Part shown: in pieces, positions 16,401 to 25,304 of the stretch
How positions within the stretch are numbered: the first letter of the stretch is position 1
Layout: every line of letters begins with the position of its first letter
NCBI GenBank assembly: GCA_902492995.1
Contig: CABUNR010000015.1
Location: 1-28,827, forward strand
Reading direction: 5' to 3'
Length of the DNA: 28,827 bases
Source of the DNA: OMSK01 sp902492995
GTDB taxonomy: Bacteria > Bacillota_I > Bacilli_A > RF39 > UBA660
The notes under the pieces: generated by a model
What the model saw: only the letters and a program-made list of their open reading frames with translations
Databases searched by the model: none
Told to the model about the DNA's origin: nothing
Translations under genes and position numbers: made by a program

Positions 16401-17255
16401 CTATTTACTCTTTTCCATTTCATTAATTAATATATTTAAAGAATCTAATTCATTTTTAAGTTTAAAATCAAATCTCTTTCTTTTATTTTTGATTGATTTA
16501 TTTGTAGAAACTCCTTCATTATGATATATTTCTAATTTTGGATTATAGACTATTTTTAAGTTATTATTTCTAACTCTTAATAATAATAATTGTTCTTCAT
16601 AATATAGGAATGTTCTACTATCTAATCCATTAAATAAATTAATATATTTTCTTGAAAAAATTAGACAACATCCATTTAACAATACATCTTCTTTTCTAAT
16701 GTTTATATTATATTTCTTTTCCTTTTTTAAAATTTTTTCTATTCTAATAATTATAGAAATAATATATCTTAAATATATTTTATTAAAATAATATAATCTT
16801 TTTGTTTTAAACCTTATTCTTTTTAATTCTTTTAATGTAGGCATTTGATCTGGATAATTAAATTCATGACCATTTAATATAATTTTTGGCCCTAGTACTG
16901 CAAAATGACTATTATCATATTCTTCTATTATTTTATCAATAAAATCTTCTTGTAACATAATAATATCATTATTTATCATTACAATAAAATCGGGATTCAT
17001 ATTTTCCTTTGCATATTTAAATCCTAAATTATTTCCAGATGCAAATCCAAGATTTTTATCAGATAATAAAATAGTTATTTTCTCATTAGTTTTATATTTT
17101 TTTTGTAATTCTAATCCTGTATTATTCTTTGAACCATTATCTACAATCAATATTTCATAATTTTTATCTTTACATTTAATATTAATTGAATCAACACATT
17201 TTATTGTATCTTCTATCGTTAAATAATGCAAAATTAAAAATACTACTTTTTTCAT
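16401..17255 (-). CDS. Glycosyltransferase family 2 (WbbL/rhamnosyltransferase-like)
   Basis: A 284-aa GT-A fold transferase. The GT2 signatures are VDNGS (38-42), the nucleotide-binding LGFASGNNLG (69-78) and NNDI (95-98) at the DxD position. The combination of LILHY near the N-terminus with GFASGNN resembles the WbbL-like rhamnosyltransferase group. The acceptor-side motif is YYEEQLLLLR, where family members usually have an acidic pair, and GCCLIFSR precedes it. The AGGTGA site overlaps the TAG of the upstream fusion gene, 4 nt before the ATG, so translation is probably coupled. No membrane helix is evident. The substrate call is tentative. Confidence 0.83.
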   Translation of the reverse strand: MKKVVFLILHYLTIEDTIKCVDSINIKCKDKNYEILIVDNGSKNNTGLELQKKYKTNEKITILLSDKNLGFASGNNLGFKYAKENMNPDFIVMINNDIIMLQEDFIDKIIEEYDNSHFAVLGPKIILNGHEFNYPDQMPTLKELKRIRFKTKRLYYFNKIYLRYIISIIIRIEKILKKEKKYNINIRKEDVLLNGCCLIFSRKYINLFNGLDSRTFLYYEEQLLLLRVRNNNLKIVYNPKLEIYHNEGVSTNKSIKNKRKRFDFKLKNELDSLNILINEMEKSK

Positions 17256-17263
17256 GTTATCAC

Positions 17264-19615
17264 CTACATATAATATTTTATATAATTAATATAATATTCT
17301 TCTAATTTTCTTTCATTATTTTTTAAATTATAATCTGATTTTAGCATTCTTTTTAATTGTGATTTTCTTTTTTTAATATCAACTTTACTTATTTCATCTG
17401 CCCACACCTTATCATCCCGATTTATATCTATAAATGTTACATTATCTGTTTGAATGACATCCTTTGATATATTGTTTGCAACAAAACAATTTAATCCTGA
17501 TACTTGTGCTTCTATAATAACGATTCCAAGTCCTTCCGATAATGATGGTAATATTAAAGCATCTATCATTTGATAATATTTTTCTATCTCATTAGTACTA
17601 TCTATAATAATTACTTTTTCTTTAATATCTAAAATATTATTAATAACATCTTTTTTTGTTTCCCCGTCTCCTATTAACAATAATTTTGCATTATTATTTC
17701 TTTTTAATAATTCTCTAAAGACAGTAATAACTTTTTTATGATTTTTTTCTTTTGAAAATCTTCCTACATGTCCAAGTACAAAATCATTATCAACTTTATA
17801 TTTTTTTCTTAATTCTTTTCTTATCTTTTCATTATAATCAAATTTTTCAATATCAAAAGCATTTTTTATAATAACTACTTTTTTCATATTTCTATTATTA
17901 AATAAATTTTTGGCTGCTTCATATGAACATGAAAAATATTCATTAGCAAATAAATTACAAAAAAGTTTTTCAATCTTTCCTGTCTTACTATTTAAATCAA
18001 CATTTGTATGAGCATGACATATTCTTATTTTAACACCACATAAAAGTGCTATAAAAAGAGCTAAAAAACTTGATTCTGACATATGTACATGAATTATATC
18101 TGGGTTTATTTTATGAATTATTTTCATTAATTGAAAAAAGTTTTTAAACATATTTTCACTCTTAGGCGTTACTTCGTAAAATTTAAAATTATAATTTTTA
18201 AACATATTAGAATTATTTTTATTTATTTTATTATGACTAATTATACTATTTGAAAAATTATTGTGATTAATATTTTTGTAATAATTATAAATTACATTTT
18301 CTACGCCACCATAATCAAAGCCTGATACAATATGACATACCTTTATTTTATTTTCTTTTGTATCATAAAATAAAAATCCTATTATGAACCAAAATATCAT
18401 CATAATTTTTGAAGCTTCAAAAATATCTATAAATAAAGAACCTATAATTAATGATAAAATCATCATCTTTATTATCCATCTGTCTTCTTCTTTTAATATT
18501 TTTGATTCTTTTATTATAGTAACTAATAAAAATAGCCATAAAATTAATCCAATTATTCCTGTTTCACAAAATAATCTAACAAAGCTACCATCCATTGCCT
18601 CTCCAGCTACTGAAAGTCCCATTCCAAATAATGGAGTTTTTAAGCTTTCTTTTATTAATGTTGTCCACTTTGAAATACGCATTGCAAAACTTAAATCATT
18701 TGTTGAATTTGTAACTTCTTTTTTATAATATATGTATCCATTTTCTTTATAAAAATTATAATTCGTACTATTCCAAGCATCTTTAGTAGTAGTAATAAAT
18801 GAGGATATATTAACACTACTAAATCTATCTAATTTCTTTATATGTAATGGATTAATAAATAATAAAATTCCTAAAATTAACACAATTAATGGTAAAATTA
18901 ATTTTAATGATTTATTTTTTATAACCTTAAAATATAAAGTTATGAAAATAATAATTATAAATGCTAATAATGATATTCTAGATTCTGATAAATATATTCC
19001 TATAAAACACATAACAATATAAAATAAATTTATATATTTCTTTTCTTTTATTAAATTCATTAATAAAAATGGTACTGGTAATAACAAAAAACCTGCAAGT
19101 TCATATGGACCACTAAATGTTGAATATGCTCTATCATTTGAAATTCTATCTATTAAAAAACCTATATCTGGTATTATTTTAAATAAACTTAATATAACAA
19201 ATCCAATATGAAAAATTATTACTATTTTTAATATTTTTTCAAATTTTTCTTTATCCAATAATTTAGCTAAATCATATCCAGCAAATATTAATAAAAAATA
19301 TTGTATCTTTCTTACTAAATGTAATGTCGATAACATTATTTTAACATTTCCATTAAAAATGCCTAATACATTTGATATAAAAAATGATATAACACATATT
19401 ATAAATACTTTAACTATATTAGAAAACTTGCCATAATATTTGAAACCATTTTTTATTATATTTTTTATTAAAAATATAAAATATATTCCCCAAAAAATAT
19501 CATCAAATCTTACTCCTGTTCTACTTCTTGGAATAGATATAATATTTATTTTGGGATATATTGCAATAATCAAAAAAAAGAGAATTAGAAATCTAACTTT
19601 TATTTTATCTTTCAT
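17264..19615 (-). CDS. Fusion: Wzy/O-antigen-ligase-like polymerase plus GT4 glycosyltransferase
   Basis: A 783-aa fusion. Residues 1 to about 420 are a polytopic membrane domain of Wzy/WaaL type, with the cytosolic-helix motif SESRISLLAF (about 210-219) and a large external loop. A second signature, PLFGMGLSV (about 328-336), is followed by the SFVRLFCETGIIGL region typical of O-antigen polymerases and ligases. After a short linker, a complete GT4 domain begins near residue 424 (VCHIVSGFDYGGVE) and contains VGRFSKEKNH, IGDGETKKD and a degenerate E-x7-E at SEGLGIVIIEA. Both halves look full length, so one polypeptide may add a sugar inside and polymerise outside. The start is ATG 19615, with AGGTG 7 nt upstream; the in-frame GTG at 19624 would sit in that site. 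Coupled by overlap to the gene before it, with 8 bp to the next. GT4 and Wzy are normally separate proteins. Confidence 0.85.
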   Translation of the reverse strand: MKDKIKVRFLILFFLIIAIYPKINIISIPRSRTGVRFDDIFWGIYFIFLIKNIIKNGFKYYGKFSNIVKVFIICVISFFISNVLGIFNGNVKIMLSTLHLVRKIQYFLLIFAGYDLAKLLDKEKFEKILKIVIIFHIGFVILSLFKIIPDIGFLIDRISNDRAYSTFSGPYELAGFLLLPVPFLLMNLIKEKKYINLFYIVMCFIGIYLSESRISLLAFIIIIFITLYFKVIKNKSLKLILPLIVLILGILLFINPLHIKKLDRFSSVNISSFITTTKDAWNSTNYNFYKENGYIYYKKEVTNSTNDLSFAMRISKWTTLIKESLKTPLFGMGLSVAGEAMDGSFVRLFCETGIIGLILWLFLLVTIIKESKILKEEDRWIIKMMILSLIIGSLFIDIFEASKIMMIFWFIIGFLFYDTKENKIKVCHIVSGFDYGGVENVIYNYYKNINHNNFSNSIISHNKINKNNSNMFKNYNFKFYEVTPKSENMFKNFFQLMKIIHKINPDIIHVHMSESSFLALFIALLCGVKIRICHAHTNVDLNSKTGKIEKLFCNLFANEYFSCSYEAAKNLFNNRNMKKVVIIKNAFDIEKFDYNEKIRKELRKKYKVDNDFVLGHVGRFSKEKNHKKVITVFRELLKRNNNAKLLLIGDGETKKDVINNILDIKEKVIIIDSTNEIEKYYQMIDALILPSLSEGLGIVIIEAQVSGLNCFVANNISKDVIQTDNVTFIDINRDDKVWADEISKVDIKKRKSQLKRMLKSDYNLKNNERKLEEYYINYIKYYM

Positions 19616-20819
19616 TTTTTTCACCTACAATTTCCTTATAATATTTAATAAGTTCATTATAATGTCTTTCTTCATCAAATGGTTTTTTCCAATAATTTGA
19701 ATATGCAAAGTTACATATTTTATTTAAATCAAGTTTTTCGAACTTTTCCATTGCTTTTATTAAACCATTAGTTGTTCCATCATAAAGTACACCATTTTTA
19801 GAATCAATAATAAAATCGACTGCAGCACATTTATCTGATGCAATACATGGTAAGCCAACACAAAGGGCTTCTAATATTGTAAGTGGAGCTCCTTCATACC
19901 ATTTTGACGGAAAAATTAATGCCTTTGAGGTTTTCATATATTTTTCTACTTCACTAGATTTTTTCCATCCAACAAATTCAATGTTAGGATATTCTTTTTC
20001 TAATCCCGTTTTTAAATCACCATCACCTACTATTATTAATTTTTTATTTGCTTCTGTAACTGCCTCACATAAATTTTCTACACCTTTTTCTTTTGTTAAT
20101 CTTCCCACATATAAATAATTATTTTCTTTTAGAGAAAAATCAAATTCTTTTTTTAAAACTGGAATTGGATTATAAATTTTCCTTATAGTTGTATTACTTA
20201 AATAAGGCTTTATTTTATCTATACTAAAATCTGATATAGATATCATATACTTAATATTTTTTAATTTTTTTGTATTTTTATTTTGTATAAATTGCCTTAT
20301 TATTCTAAATAATTTAAATGCATAATTTCTAGAATCACAATTTGTTGTTATACAATTAAAACTACATGCCCATTTTGTACATATAGTACCACTTTTATAA
20401 TTATAAAATCCTCCATTTGGACAAACAGAAAAATAGTCATGAACAGTTAGAACTAATTTAAATCCTTTTTTATTTGCCACATCAAAAATAACACTTGATA
20501 AAGATTTAGTCCATCCATGAACATGAATTATTGTATTTTCTTTATCTAAAGTATCAAGTAAATGTGAAAACTCTTTTTTTACCTTTTTATTATATAAACT
20601 TCTAATTGCACCTTTCATGCCATCTTTTAAGCATTCTTTTTGATAGGTACATATTTGTTTAAAATGATAATTATTTTCCTCATGTGTTGCTGAAAAAAAT
20701 ATAACATTTATATTATTTTTAAATAAAAGATTTGCTGTATCTATAGCAACTTTGCTTGCTCCACCTTGAACATAATCAAAGTCATTTACCATTACTATTG
20801 TTAATTTATTTTTTTTCAT
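19605..20819 (-). CDS. Glycosyltransferase family 4
   Basis: A 404-aa GT-B glycosyltransferase, first gene of operon 2. It has the N-terminal loop QGGASKVA (18-25), a catalytic-region histidine in VHDYFSVCPNGG (126-137) and LYVGRLTKEKGVENL before the C-terminal domain. The retaining E-x7-E site is YEGAPLTILEA. A cysteine cluster (C133, C147, C152, C156, C161) follows the VHDY motif; similar clusters occur in some GT4 enzymes and may bind metal. I choose ATG 20819 for the conventional MKKNKLTIV start, although TTG 20828 is nearer to the AGAGGAAG site. Eight adenines follow the ATG. Its 3' end overlaps the fusion gene by 11 bp. The acceptor and donor sugars are unknown. Confidence 0.83.
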   Translation of the reverse strand: MKKNKLTIVMVNDFDYVQGGASKVAIDTANLLFKNNINVIFFSATHEENNYHFKQICTYQKECLKDGMKGAIRSLYNKKVKKEFSHLLDTLDKENTIIHVHGWTKSLSSVIFDVANKKGFKLVLTVHDYFSVCPNGGFYNYKSGTICTKWACSFNCITTNCDSRNYAFKLFRIIRQFIQNKNTKKLKNIKYMISISDFSIDKIKPYLSNTTIRKIYNPIPVLKKEFDFSLKENNYLYVGRLTKEKGVENLCEAVTEANKKLIIVGDGDLKTGLEKEYPNIEFVGWKKSSEVEKYMKTSKALIFPSKWYEGAPLTILEALCVGLPCIASDKCAAVDFIIDSKNGVLYDGTTNGLIKAMEKFEKLDLNKICNFAYSNYWKKPFDEERHYNELIKYYKEIVGEKNER

Positions 20820-20856
20820 GCATCTCAATCCGTTTCGTATTACTTCCTCTATATTG

Positions 20857-20885
20857 ATTATATATTATTTTATATAGAAATTCAA
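20857..20885 (-). promoter_or_regulatory. Promoter of polysaccharide operon 2
   Basis: On the minus strand TTGAAT (20880-20885) is followed after 17 nt by a perfect TATAAT (20857-20862). The start would be near 20850. AGAGGAAG lies just downstream, about 23 nt before the ATG at 20819, so this gene's ribosome-binding site and start remain somewhat uncertain. Confidence 0.7.
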
Positions 20886-20886
20886 G

Positions 20887-20909
20887 AAAAAAGCCTTAAT
20901 AGGCTTTTT
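20887..20909 (-). terminator. Strong intrinsic terminator ending operon 1
   Basis: The minus strand has AAAAAGCC, a 6-nt loop (TATTAA), then GGCTTTTTT, a stem extended by A-T pairs and closed by a T-tract. It starts 3 bp after the epimerase stop. It cleanly separates operon 1 from the promoter of operon 2. Confidence 0.88.
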
Positions 20910-20911
20910 AA

Positions 20912-22060
20912 TTATTTACTTCTTATAAATAATCCATTGTTTTCCATCTCTTCTAGTGATTTTTCATATTTACTGTTATCTTTTTCTTCATTTATAACCC
21001 AATTACAAAAATCACTTAATCCTTCTTCCAAGCTAATTTTAGGATTAAAATCCAATATTTTTTGTGCTTTTGATATATCAGCAATATTATGAGCTATATC
21101 ACCTATTCTAAAATCTCCAGAAACATTTATTTCACTATTACTTTTATATATTTTTTTTAACATATTAGCAATATCTATTACACTTGTTCCTACACCACTA
21201 CCTAAATTAATTATTTCATAATTTGATTTTTCATTTTCAATTGCACTAATAACACCATCTGCAATATCTGAAACATTTATAAAATCTCTACTTTCTAAAC
21301 CATCTTCAAATATATTTATCGCTTTATTATCAAGCATTAATGTTGAAAAAATTGAAAGTATACCTGTATATGGATTTTTTAAAGATTGGCCAACTCCATA
21401 TACATTTTGAAATCTAAATATTGTGTAATCTACATTTAAAGCTGGACACATTGTCTCTAACATTTTTTCTTGTGCATATTTAGTATATGCATATAAAGAA
21501 TTTGGAACAACCGAGCATTGTTCTGTTGTTGGTATTATTTTTAAAACAGAATTACATATATCACAATACATATTGAAATCTTTATTTATCATATTTTCTT
21601 TTTTTCTTGATTTAGGATGTACTTTCCCACAATTTTTACAATAATATTCACCTTCTCCATAAACTGATCTAGACGAAGATAATATTATTTTCTTTACTTT
21701 ACTTTCATTTCCTAAAGATGAAATTGCTTGTAGAATATTAGAAGTTCCCATTATATTAACTGAGTTATATTGATTTATTTCATACATAGATTGCCCAGTA
21801 CCAGTTTCAGCAGCCAAATGAATTATATAATCTACATCTTCTATGCTTTTTTTTAGTAATTCATAATCTCTTACATCACCATGTATAAATTTACATTTAT
21901 CTTTTATTTTTTTATATAAATATGATTCTTCAAAATTTTTACCATGAATTTGTTCTGTCATTACATCATATACAATTACCTCATAATCTTTATTAATTAG
22001 CTTATTTACTATTTCACTTCCAATAAAACCTGCTCCACCTGTTATTAAAATTTTTTTCAT
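20912..22060 (-). CDS. SDR epimerase/dehydratase with zinc-knuckle insert (dTDP-rhamnose 4-epimerase-like)
   Basis: A 382-aa NAD-dependent extended SDR enzyme that modifies a nucleotide sugar. The Rossmann motif GGAGFIG spans 8-14, the active-site strand is LSSSRSVYG (128-136) and the catalytic pair is Tyr190 and Lys194 (YxxxK). Between the serine strand and the tyrosine sits an insert of about 45 residues with two Cys pairs, C141-x2-C144 and C166-x2-C169, a likely zinc knuckle. I recall this insert from the subgroup annotated as dTDP-L-rhamnose 4-epimerase, but plain UDP-hexose 4-epimerase activity is possible. GGAGG lies 7 nt before the ATG. It is the last gene of operon 1, directly after the flippase remnant and before a strong terminator. 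A rhamnose/6-deoxytalose-type product would suit the rhamnosyltransferase-like gene at the operon start. Confidence 0.82.
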   Translation of the reverse strand: MKKILITGGAGFIGSEIVNKLINKDYEVIVYDVMTEQIHGKNFEESYLYKKIKDKCKFIHGDVRDYELLKKSIEDVDYIIHLAAETGTGQSMYEINQYNSVNIMGTSNILQAISSLGNESKVKKIILSSSRSVYGEGEYYCKNCGKVHPKSRKKENMINKDFNMYCDICNSVLKIIPTTEQCSVVPNSLYAYTKYAQEKMLETMCPALNVDYTIFRFQNVYGVGQSLKNPYTGILSIFSTLMLDNKAINIFEDGLESRDFINVSDIADGVISAIENEKSNYEIINLGSGVGTSVIDIANMLKKIYKSNSEINVSGDFRIGDIAHNIADISKAQKILDFNPKISLEEGLSDFCNWVINEEKDNSKYEKSLEEMENNGLFIRSK

Positions 22061-22075
22061 ATCTATTCCTCCATA

Positions 22076-23037
22076 CTATCTTTTTATAAATTTTTTTACT
22101 TTTAAGTAATTATCACACACAAATTTATTTTTTAATAAAATTAATACTATAAAATAAACAAATGCTCCACATATTATCATTATAAATGTATTTATTAAAC
22201 TTGGAGCAAAAATACTATTTAAAAATATTAAAGTAATTAACATAATTATTCCAGCTATTAAACATTTATATGATTCTTTAAACATATCTTTTAATGTAAT
22301 ATCTTTCTTTAATTTATATATATAAATTACTTGTATCAAAGTAATAATATATTCTGCAAAAACAGAAGATATTGCAGCCCCTATTGAATAAAATTTTTTA
22401 ATCAAAATTAAATTTAATAAAAAATTAATTATTGCCCCAACTACAATTGAAATCGTATATATTTTCTCTTTGTTATTACAAACTAGATATTGTGTTCCAG
22501 TTACACCATTAATTCCAATCGGGATTAAAATTAATGAAAATATTTTTAATAAACTGGATACCTTTTGATAATTTTCGCCAAAAAACCATGGAACTAAATT
22601 ATCTGAAATACCAATCAGTCCAAAACATATTGTCTTATCTAAAAGTAAATAAAATTGTAATGCAATATTTGGAATAAATAATATAAAAGTATCCTTAAAA
22701 TGGCTAAAAAGTTTTAATGACTTTATAGGAACTTTAGTTATATGCTTTTTTAAAGTTGACCAAATTATTATATTTCCAATAATTGGAAATATAATAATTT
22801 CAAAACATACTTTTCAAGATTTGATTCATTTTTTATAAAAGCAAATATAAATACTAACATTACTACCTTTACAAAATAGTTTTTATTACAAAAAAATTTA
22901 AAGTCTTCTACTCTGCAAAAACCATTTAAATAAATAATGACATAAAAGACCTTATAGTTCTAAAGGGTGTTATTTCAAAAATTTGTACTTCTTTTTATAT
23001 CATTTTTATTTTCAATAATTAAAATATATTTAGAATT
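22076..23037 (-). pseudogene. Decayed Wzx-type polysaccharide flippase
   Basis: Translating this stretch by hand gives a broken relative of the intact flippase at 13094-14554. The 3' part (22813-22076) is one open frame with no good start. It aligns with the intact C-terminal half, but about 69 residues are missing in frame: LLLDKT runs straight into FGLIGISDNLVPWFFG, which in the intact protein follows a further membrane region. Upstream the frame meets TGA (22814-22816), and homology shifts frame at a T-run near 22802-22806 (FIFAFIKNESNLEKY continues as FEIIIFPIIGN). Further upstream are YKVFYVIIYL, a deletion, another frame change and a TAG at 22960-22962. The first recognisable remnant is near 23037 (ENKNDIKRS against VQNDNLKRS). 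Roughly the first 80 residues are gone. The two flippases are divergent, so this was a separate Wzx, not a recent copy. The alignment was made by eye. Confidence 0.82.
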
Positions 23038-23079
23038 ATAAAATAATGTATTTTTAATTTTTATAATAAATTAACATAT

Positions 23080-24231
23080 TTATTCACTCTCCAGAACTGC
23101 CTTATAAATATCTAATATTTTTTTTGAAATATCACAATTAAATTTTTGTAATGATATTTTTTTTGCATTTTCTATTATTTTTTTTGTTTCCTTTTTATTC
23201 ACAATTGCTTTTTCTACTATCTTGTATAATTCATCAATATTATTTATTTCATATAAATAACCTGTTTTATTATTTTTTATTATATAAGGTGTACATCCAC
23301 AGTTAGCCCCTATTACAAGATTTTCATAATATTGTGCTTCAACTGTAACTCTTCCTAAAGCTTCATTTCTAGAACACATTAATGCTATATCCATCTTTTT
23401 TCTTAGATTAATAACATCATTTCTATGTCCCAAAAAATCTATATTTTTTATTTTTTTTCTCTTTACATACCCTATTAATTCTTTTTTATATGGGCCATCT
23501 CCTACAATATACAATGTCATTTTATATTTTCCTATATTATTATTCATTTCAATTAATTTTATAGCATCCATATGACCTTTGTTTTTTGAAAGAGTTCCAA
23601 CTATTATAATGCTACATTTATTATCACTATAAAACTCTTTTTCTTTTTTATACATATTATCATACTCTATTTTATTATAAATAAGATACGATCCTTTAAA
23701 TTGATACCTAAATTCAAATTTGTTTTTTATAACATCACTTATATATATAGCATATGAATTTTTGGTATATTCAGCAATTTTTTTATTATTTAAATGTGTT
23801 ATTTGATGATCTTCTTCCATAAATTCTCTTATATGCCAGACATGTGGAACTTTTAATTTTTTTGAAATTAAATATCCATATGTTACTGAAAAAGAATTAG
23901 TATGAATTATATCAACACCAGTTTTTTTTATCTTTTTAGTAAGTATAAATAAATTTATAGGATTTAAAATACTCATTATCATTTTTAATGTATCTTTTAT
24001 TTTTTCACTCAAACACCTTTTATATAATTTTTTAAATCTTACAATATAATGTGCATTTATTATTTTATATACACCAACCTTTTTTAAATCTAAAAAGAAC
24101 TCTTGATTATATCTTGGCACAACAACTGTAATATTATATTTTTCTTTATCTACATCTTTTAGCCAGTTTAAAAGTGACATATTTGCACCAGACTTTTTAT
24201 GATCATGACAAACAATTGTAATATTTTTCAT
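23080..24231 (-). CDS. Glycosyltransferase family 4
   Basis: A 383-aa GT-B fold glycosyltransferase. The N-terminal domain has SGANMSLLNWL (14-24), the glycine-rich loop of GT4 enzymes. The C-terminal domain has VGTLSKNKG (211-219), VGDGPYKKEL (243-252) and the retaining E-x7-E motif, Glu290 and Glu298. I place the start at ATG 24231, because GGAGG lies 7 nt upstream and the product then begins MKNITIV; an in-frame TTG at 24246 would sit on the ribosome-binding site itself. The gene begins 2 bp after the EpsG-like stop. Its sugar specificity cannot be read from the sequence. Downstream comes a decayed flippase gene. Confidence 0.85.
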   Translation of the reverse strand: MKNITIVCHDHKKSGANMSLLNWLKDVDKEKYNITVVVPRYNQEFFLDLKKVGVYKIINAHYIVRFKKLYKRCLSEKIKDTLKMIMSILNPINLFILTKKIKKTGVDIIHTNSFSVTYGYLISKKLKVPHVWHIREFMEEDHQITHLNNKKIAEYTKNSYAIYISDVIKNKFEFRYQFKGSYLIYNKIEYDNMYKKEKEFYSDNKCSIIIVGTLSKNKGHMDAIKLIEMNNNIGKYKMTLYIVGDGPYKKELIGYVKRKKIKNIDFLGHRNDVINLRKKMDIALMCSRNEALGRVTVEAQYYENLVIGANCGCTPYIIKNNKTGYLYEINNIDELYKIVEKAIVNKKETKKIIENAKKISLQKFNCDISKKILDIYKAVLESE

Positions 24232-24233
24232 AA

Positions 24234-25304
24234 TTAATCCTCCCAAAAAAACATATATGGATTTGCATTAACATTGTTAATTGTCCTAAATAAAAAATAT
24301 AAAATAAATAATATGATTATTGCTATTTCAAAATATTTTTTCTTCTTTTGATCATTTTCTTTATTTAAGGCCATTGGTAGTAGTAATATATTTACTATAC
24401 TAAAATATATTGAAACTCTATAAAATTCTGTTAAAATTTTTGATAATGCAAAAAATACTGCTCCAAGTGTTGAAATGTTAAATAAAATATCAGTATTTTT
24501 TTTATCATTTTCTTTCATTTTTTGATAATAATGATTTGAAAATAATAATATAACTATTAAAATAAGCAATCCAAACATTGATATTTTACCATCAGAAGAA
24601 TAAGAACTATATATAAAACCTGTCTTTATTCTTCCTGTAAAGTCAATTATTGGAAGAATAAACAATATTATTTTTTTTAGACTTATACTAATAATAAAGG
24701 CTATAAGAATATAAATATAATTTTTTATTCCGTACTTATTTTTTAAAGCAAATGGATATACTAATAAGAAAATTAATGCAGTTACATGAAATAATGATGC
24801 AATGAGTACGGTTATTAAAAATCTTTTGAAATCTTTTTTTTCTATATATTGTAGTGAAAATAATATTATTCCTACTGCAAAAACTTGCCTTAATAAAAAG
24901 GTTGCATACATATAATACAAAGATACATATATTATTACACTTAATAAAGGATTAGGTGATTTTTTTTCTATAATATACATACTAAAAAATACATAAGGTA
25001 TTGCAAGTATTGCTAATACGATTTGAAAATTTTTTGTAAATAAACTTATAAATTTCATTAAAATATAAAATGCTTTATCAGACATCCATTTATAAGCAAA
25101 GATATCATTTAAATTCATATTAATTAGTTTTTCAAAAAAAGGTTTATATAATTTACTTGTATCAGTTACACCAATATTAATACTCCTAAATGCTAACAAG
25201 CTCCATAAAATAATACCTGCTAATAGACAGAAAAGTTTTTTATTATCCTTACATATATATTTTAAACAAATTAAAATAATAAATAGTAATATATAAATTA
25301 TCAT
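24234..25304 (-). CDS. EpsG-family polysaccharide polymerase (Wzy-like)
   Basis: A 356-aa polytopic membrane protein with about ten hydrophobic segments over its whole length. It matches EpsG/Wzy-type polymerases in three places: an N-terminal arginine followed by an acidic loop (FRSINIGVTDTSKLY, 39-53), LLRQVFAVGI (137-146), and a basic loop leading to a helix with FHVTAL (about 172-177). Such proteins join lipid-linked repeat units on the outer face of the membrane. It follows the WbsX-like gene with a 4-bp overlap, and the next gene's GGAGG site lies inside its last codons. This is one of two candidate polymerases in the window; the other is the Wzy-GT4 fusion at 17264-19615. Confidence 0.85.
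   Translation of the reverse strand: MIIYILLFIILICLKYICKDNKKLFCLLAGIILWSLLAFRSINIGVTDTSKLYKPFFEKLINMNLNDIFAYKWMSDKAFYILMKFISLFTKNFQIVLAILAIPYVFFSMYIIEKKSPNPLLSVIIYVSLYYMYATFLLRQVFAVGIILFSLQYIEKKDFKRFLITVLIASLFHVTALIFLLVYPFALKNKYGIKNYIYILIAFIISISLKKIILFILPIIDFTGRIKTGFIYSSYSSDGKISMFGLLILIVILLFSNHYYQKMKENDKKNTDILFNISTLGAVFFALSKILTEFYRVSIYFSIVNILLLPMALNKENDQKKKKYFEIAIIILFILYFLFRTINNVNANPYMFFWED

Noticed and set aside
22960..23079. Possible small RNA or regulatory leader in the gap after the GT4 gene
   Set aside because: Most of it still shows remnants of the flippase N-terminal half in shifting frames (ENKNDIKRS, FEITPFRTIR), and I see no stable hairpin with a T-tract. The last 40 bp hold nothing recognisable.
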